NCBI RefSeq assembly: GCF_010550695.1
Contig: NZ_JAAGOB010000008.1
Coordinates: forward strand, 1 to 64,000
DNA: 64,000 nt
Direction of reading: 5' to 3'
DNA from: Phytoactinopolyspora alkaliphila
Lineage (GTDB): Bacteria; Actinomycetota; Actinomycetes; Jiangellales; Jiangellaceae
The notes beneath the pieces are model-generated. The model was not told where the DNA came from. It was given only the letters and a program-made list of their open reading frames with translations, and searched no databases. Within the stretch, counting starts at the first letter, position 1; each line of letters opens with the position of its first letter. The translations under genes and the position numbers were made by a program. Positions 59,437 through 64,000 of the stretch are shown piece by piece.

Positions 59437-60471
59437 ATGACCAACGACGACGGGCGCCACCGCGACGAGGCGGTGGCGCCCGACAACACCACCGATGATC
59501 AACGTCAGGTAGCGCCCACCGGTGAAGGCGCCGTCCAGGCAGCCCCGGCCGATCAAGGCACCGTGACACCTGAACCGGTCAGGGACGACGCCGCTGAGGT
59601 AGCGGTGATCAGTAAGCCCGCCGCAATCGGGTTTGTGGCGCCGGCGATCGGCCTGATCGGCCTCTTCATGATGTTCCCGGCTGTCTGGGCGCTGTATCTC
59701 GGATTCACCAATTACCGGCTCACCGGCACGGCGGCACGGGAACCAGAGTTCGTCGGCACGGACAACTTCACCCGGGCCTTGGACGATCCGCTGTTCACCA
59801 GCTCGCTGTGGGTCACGCTGATCTTCGTCGCGGCATCCGGTGTCCTCGGCCAGATGGGGCTCGGCTTCACCCTCGCGTGGCTGTTCCGGCGCTGGCGCGG
59901 GTGGACCCGCCGCACCATCGAAGTGTTGGTGATCATCTCCTGGATCATCCCCGGCTCGGTGGTCGCCTTCCTCTGGCGAGCCTTCCTGGACGGCAGCGAC
60001 GGCACCCTCAACGCGATGATCCCCGGTGACGTCACCACCGAATGGCTGCTGCGGCAACCCTTGTTGGCGATCATCATCTTCAACATCTGGCGCGGCACAG
60101 CGTTCTCCATGCTGCTGTTCGACGCGGCGCTGAACACGATCCCGCCATCTCATCTGGAGACGGCGAAGGTTTCCGGCGCATCCGCGTGGCAGACCCTGCG
60201 TGACATCGTTCTGCCGTCCGTGCGCGGGCACATTCTCACCACCGTGCTCCTGGTGAGCATGTGGACGTTCAACCTGTTCACCCCGTTCCTTCTCACCGGA
60301 GGTGGCCCGAACTTCCAGACCGAGGTGATGGCCATATACGTCTACCGGGTCGCGTTCGGGCAGGGTCAGCTCGGCTTCGGCTCCGCGGTCTCGGCGATCA
60401 TGCTGCTGATCAACCTGATCATCGCGCTCGTCTACTTCCGCATGCTGCGCGAGAGGAGGAAGAAGGCGTGA
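59437..60471 (+). CDS. Carbohydrate ABC transporter permease (MalF-like)
   Basis: A 344-residue permease from an ATG at 59437. A 60-residue polar N-terminus precedes six helices, the first at about 64-88 (PAIGLIGLFMMFPAVWALYLGF). The EAA-loop motif near 239 reads LETAKVSGASAWQTLRDIVLP. It overlaps the second permease gene by 4 bases and pairs with it as the heterodimeric membrane channel of the transporter. Confidence 0.9.
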   Translation: MTNDDGRHRDEAVAPDNTTDDQRQVAPTGEGAVQAAPADQGTVTPEPVRDDAAEVAVISKPAAIGFVAPAIGLIGLFMMFPAVWALYLGFTNYRLTGTAAREPEFVGTDNFTRALDDPLFTSSLWVTLIFVAASGVLGQMGLGFTLAWLFRRWRGWTRRTIEVLVIISWIIPGSVVAFLWRAFLDGSDGTLNAMIPGDVTTEWLLRQPLLAIIIFNIWRGTAFSMLLFDAALNTIPPSHLETAKVSGASAWQTLRDIVLPSVRGHILTTVLLVSMWTFNLFTPFLLTGGGPNFQTEVMAIYVYRVAFGQGQLGFGSAVSAIMLLINLIIALVYFRMLRERRKKA

Positions 60472-61330
60472 AGGTCACATCTGCGGTCCGGGTCGAGGAC
60501 AACGATCCCGCGGGCACCATCAAGGCGGTGCTGTCCCGCGTCGGCCTGTACGTCTTCACGGTGTTCATCGGCCTGTTCTTCGCCGTGCCGATGCTCTGGC
60601 TGCTCTCCGCCCCGTTTGACGCGTCCCCCGGCCTGGGCGTGTCGTGGCCGTCGTTCACCCTGGACAACTTCCGTGGCGTGTTCGAGAATCCCCGCGCCGT
60701 GACGTCGCTGTGGAACTCGCTTTTCCTCTCTGTTGTCTCCACCGTTCTGGTCGTCATCGCGTGCGCGTTCGCCGGCTATGCGCTCTCCCGGGTACGTATA
60801 CCGGGGCGGAACCTCATCCTCTACAGCCTGATGCTGTTCTCCGCCGTGGTGAGCGGCACAGCGACCATGGTGCCGACATTCCTCCTCATCTACGAGCTCG
60901 GTCTCATCAACACGCACACCGGCGTGATTCTGATCCTCACCGGCGGGATGCTGCCGACGGCGCTGTTCATCCTCAAGGACTTCATGGATTCGGTGCCGCG
61001 CAGTTATGAGGAGTCCGCGCAGGTGGCCGGCGCGTCGTCGTTCCAGATCCTCAAAGACATCGTGGTGCCCGTGGTCCGGCCAGGTCTGGCGGTGATCGCC
61101 GTGTGGGCGCTGGTCAACATCTGGGGTGACTTCCTGACCCCGTTCATCCTGCTGCGCAGTGCGGAGCTCTACCCTGCGGCAGTGGTGATCTACAACTTCT
61201 ACAACGAGGCCGGCGATCCCAACCTCAGCCTGGTGTCGGCCTTCGCCTTCCTGTACTCGATCCCGGTGGTGCTGATGTACCTGTTCGTGAATGCCCGCTA
61301 CGGCTTCCGCTTCCACGGAGGAATCAAACG

Positions 61331-61334
<4 letters not shown>
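60468..61334 (+). CDS. Carbohydrate ABC transporter permease (MalG-like)
   Basis: A 288-residue permease from a GTG at 60468 (overlapping the previous stop). Six helices start at about residue 26 (YVFTVFIGLFFAVPMLWLL). The EAA motif near 183 is YEESAQVAGASSFQILKDIVVPVV, and the C-terminus NARYGFRFHGGIKR is the usual MalG end. It overlaps the ATPase gene by four bases. Confidence 0.9.
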
Positions 61335-62440
<1,106 letters not shown>

Positions 62441-62483
62441 GCATCAGGGCTGCGGCGGCAGATCGTCGTCGATACCACCCGCG

Positions 62484-63245
62484 ATGATCTTGGGAGCAGG
62501 CACGACGCGAGCGGTGTTCTTCGACTCCGGAGGCACCCTGGCCACGCCCACCCACGCGAGCTGGTGGCCGAAGCCCCGCTTCGCGGAGCTGGTGACCGCA
62601 GCCGGGCTTTCCACGCCGGCGGACGACGACGCCTCTCGCGCGGCGCTTGCGGCTGGCACCGCGTATCTGGCCGAACGCTGGAGGGTGACGACTCTGGAGG
62701 AGGAGCACGGCGTCTATGTCGGGTTCTATGACGTCGTGCTCCGCCGCCTCTACGGCGTTGCCCCGGCCGAACTCCTTCGAGCGCTGGCCGACGCGGCTGT
62801 CTACGAGCTGGACCAGGAGCCGTACGCCGACACGATGCTGGTACTCGACGGGCTGGCCGAGGCCGGTGTACGGCTCGGCGTGATCACCAATGCGGGTCCA
62901 TCGATCGAGCTGCGGCACCGCGACATGGGACTGCGGGACTATTTCGAGCCGTTCGTGATCTCCGCCGTCGTGGGCCACGAGAAGCCTGGTGCCCGGATCT
63001 ACCAGATCGCCCTCGAACAAGCGTCACTCGCTCCGTCTGATGTGGCCTTCGTCGACGACGTCGCCGAGAACGTGCGGACCGCGCTGGACCTCGGAATGCA
63101 GGCGTTCCTCATCGACCGTACCGGCCACGCCGCGGGAGATCAGCCCGGCGGTGGACATTCCCTGCCCACCATGACCGCCCTCGACGAACTCCTCTCCATG
63201 ATCATTGGAGATCCCGCACAGCCCCGGGTGGCGGATTTTCAATGA
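62484..63245 (+). CDS. HAD-family hydrolase
   Basis: A 253-residue protein from an ATG at 62484, 44 bases after the ATPase stop. HAD motifs: FFDSGGTLATPT near 11 (motif I, DxG in place of DxD), TNAG near 137 (motif II), and VVGHEKPGARIY and FVDDVAENVRTA near 164-200 (motifs III and IV). The first motif FFDSGGT differs from the usual FDxDGT. Substrate possibly a sugar phosphate given the neighbouring importer. The last 15 residues and the stop are supplied by the family II repeat. Confidence 0.85.
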   Translation: MILGAGTTRAVFFDSGGTLATPTHASWWPKPRFAELVTAAGLSTPADDDASRAALAAGTAYLAERWRVTTLEEEHGVYVGFYDVVLRRLYGVAPAELLRALADAAVYELDQEPYADTMLVLDGLAEAGVRLGVITNAGPSIELRHRDMGLRDYFEPFVISAVVGHEKPGARIYQIALEQASLAPSDVAFVDDVAENVRTALDLGMQAFLIDRTGHAAGDQPGGGHSLPTMTALDELLSMIIGDPAQPRVADFQ

Positions 63246-63255
63246 CCATGGGGAG
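63192..63255. repeat. Palindromic repeat, family II copy 3, overlapping HAD and PHP genes
   Basis: Left arm CTCTCCATGATCATTG (63192-63207) and right arm CAATGACCATGGGGAG (63240-63255) are complementary with two mismatches. The core 63194-63253 is 60 bases as in copies 1 and 2. The HAD stop (TGA 63243-63245) and the ATG of the following gene (63242) both lie in the right arm, so this copy is translated. Confidence 0.65.
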
Positions 63256-64000
63256 GCGCGTCACCCGCACTCTGACGCCCGAGGACCGGGCGGTGTCCCC
63301 GTACCTGGAGATACCGTTCGAGGTGGCTCCTGGCACACCGTCGATCGAGGTCCGGCTGACGTTCGACCGGGACCGCGGCGTCGTAGACCTCGGTTGCGCA
63401 GGCGCGGGGGCGTTCCGAGGCTGGTCCGGAGGGGCTCGGTCACGCTTCGTGATCGGCGCCGACGCCGCCACGCCCGGATACCTGCCCGGCGAGCTGGAGC
63501 CGGGCCGCTGGGCCGTGGTGCTGGGCCTGCACCGGATCCCGGCCGACGGCCTGGACGTCGTCGTCGAGATCGACACGCCCGCATCCGGACCAGCGGAGAT
63601 CGAGCCTCCTCCCCCGCCGCGCCCGCAGCGCCGGCCCCGCCGCCGGCTACCGTCGGATGCCGGCTTCACCTGGGTGGCAGGCGACTTCCACGCGCACACC
63701 GTACACTCCGACGGCACGCTGGGCCGGGCACAGCTTGCCGCCCTGGCGGTCGAGGAAGGTCTCGACGTCCTGGCCGTCACGGACCACAACACGGTCAGCC
63801 ACCACGCCGGGCTGGGCGCGATCGGTGACCAGTACGGCGTCACACTGGTGCCCGGGCAGGAGGTGACCACCGATCGCGGCCACGCGAACGCGTTCGGCGC
63901 CGTCCGCTGGGTGGACTTCCGCCAGCACCCTGACGCATGGGTGTCTCAGGTGGCCGACGACGGTGGCCTGCTGTCGGTCAACCACCCCCTGGCCGCCGAC
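63242..64000 (+). CDS. PHP-domain metallohydrolase (CehA/McbA-like), 3' end off the window
   Basis: 253 codons read from an ATG at 63242 to the window edge without stop, so the C-terminus is missing. A 140-residue N-terminal beta-rich domain (TLTPEDRAVSPYLEIPF, VVLGLHRIPADGLDVVVEID) is followed by the PHP metal motif DFHAHTVHSDGTLGRAQLA near 150 and VTDHNTVSHHAG near 180, giving HxH and DH metal ligands. The CehA/McbA group hydrolyses carbamate or phosphoesters, but substrate is unknown. It starts in the family II repeat and overlaps the HAD stop by 4 bases, consistent with the transporter operon continuing. An ATG at 63248 is an alternative. Confidence 0.85.
   Translation, partial: MTMGRRVTRTLTPEDRAVSPYLEIPFEVAPGTPSIEVRLTFDRDRGVVDLGCAGAGAFRGWSGGARSRFVIGADAATPGYLPGELEPGRWAVVLGLHRIPADGLDVVVEIDTPASGPAEIEPPPPPRPQRRPRRRLPSDAGFTWVAGDFHAHTVHSDGTLGRAQLAALAVEEGLDVLAVTDHNTVSHHAGLGAIGDQYGVTLVPGQEVTTDRGHANAFGAVRWVDFRQHPDAWVSQVADDGGLLSVNHPLAAD

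Overview
The window is a high-GC chromosome segment from an actinomycete. The evidence is heavy use of GTG starts, strongly G/C-biased third codon positions, and actinobacterial-type families (DUF222/HNH, DUF6343, DUF4383, MmyB-type XRE regulators, TIGR03086, deazaflavin-dependent nitroreductase family). The genus cannot be fixed from the sequence; a soil or rhizosphere actinomycete such as a Jiangella relative is a guess. Most of the segment is accessory metabolism, transport and small local regulators, with no rRNA, tRNA, phage or IS element recognised. No gene-free stretch exceeds about 300 bases.

Region by region. 1-9.6 kb: a truncated DUF222 gene, a VOC protein followed by a decayed adenosine deaminase, small enzymes, and a molybdopterin oxidoreductase whose iron-sulfur ligands are all replaced. 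9.7-17.7 kb: DUF4383 protein, Asp/Glu racemase, PPOx protein, an MmyB regulator divergent from ilvD, an RNA methyltransferase, and a TetR/membrane-protein pair with clear operators. 17.7-21 kb: three translationally coupled paralogous membrane proteins of unknown function. 21-31 kb: phosphoesterase, copper-storage-type four-helix protein, kinase-like protein, a three-subunit molybdenum aldehyde/xanthine oxidoreductase (paoABC type), an ABC exporter with divergent TetR, and a LysE exporter. 31-36 kb: a metallo-hydrolase bracketed by two copies of a 58-bp palindromic repeat, then DeoR divergent from otnK-otnC (four-carbon sugar acid catabolism), and small membrane proteins. 36.7-39.7 kb: DUF proteins and a CmtR-type metal sensor coupled to a cation exporter. 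39.7-50.8 kb: the most unusual block, with an unrecognised 422-residue protein, a CBS-nucleotidyltransferase, an XRE/winged-helix/NTase-like/HEPN-like fusion, an AraC regulator, a tryptophanase, a small XRE regulator, a TsrM-like cobalamin radical SAM enzyme, and an M3 peptidase. 50.8-56 kb: TetR/SRPBCC, then MarR plus a formamide/amide cluster (AmiC-like sensor, FmdB-type zinc ribbon, AmiS channel, FmdA formamidase). 56-64 kb: serine hydrolase, GntR divergent from a complete carbohydrate ABC importer, then HAD and PHP-domain hydrolases, the last running off the end.

Two observations stand out. First, tryptophanase and a probable tryptophan C-methyltransferase-type enzyme sit 530 bp apart around a dedicated regulator, suggesting an uncharacterised tryptophan/indole pathway. 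Second, at least four unrelated families of intergenic palindromic repeats are present. Three repeat copies supply the stop codon and last residues of the neighbouring gene.
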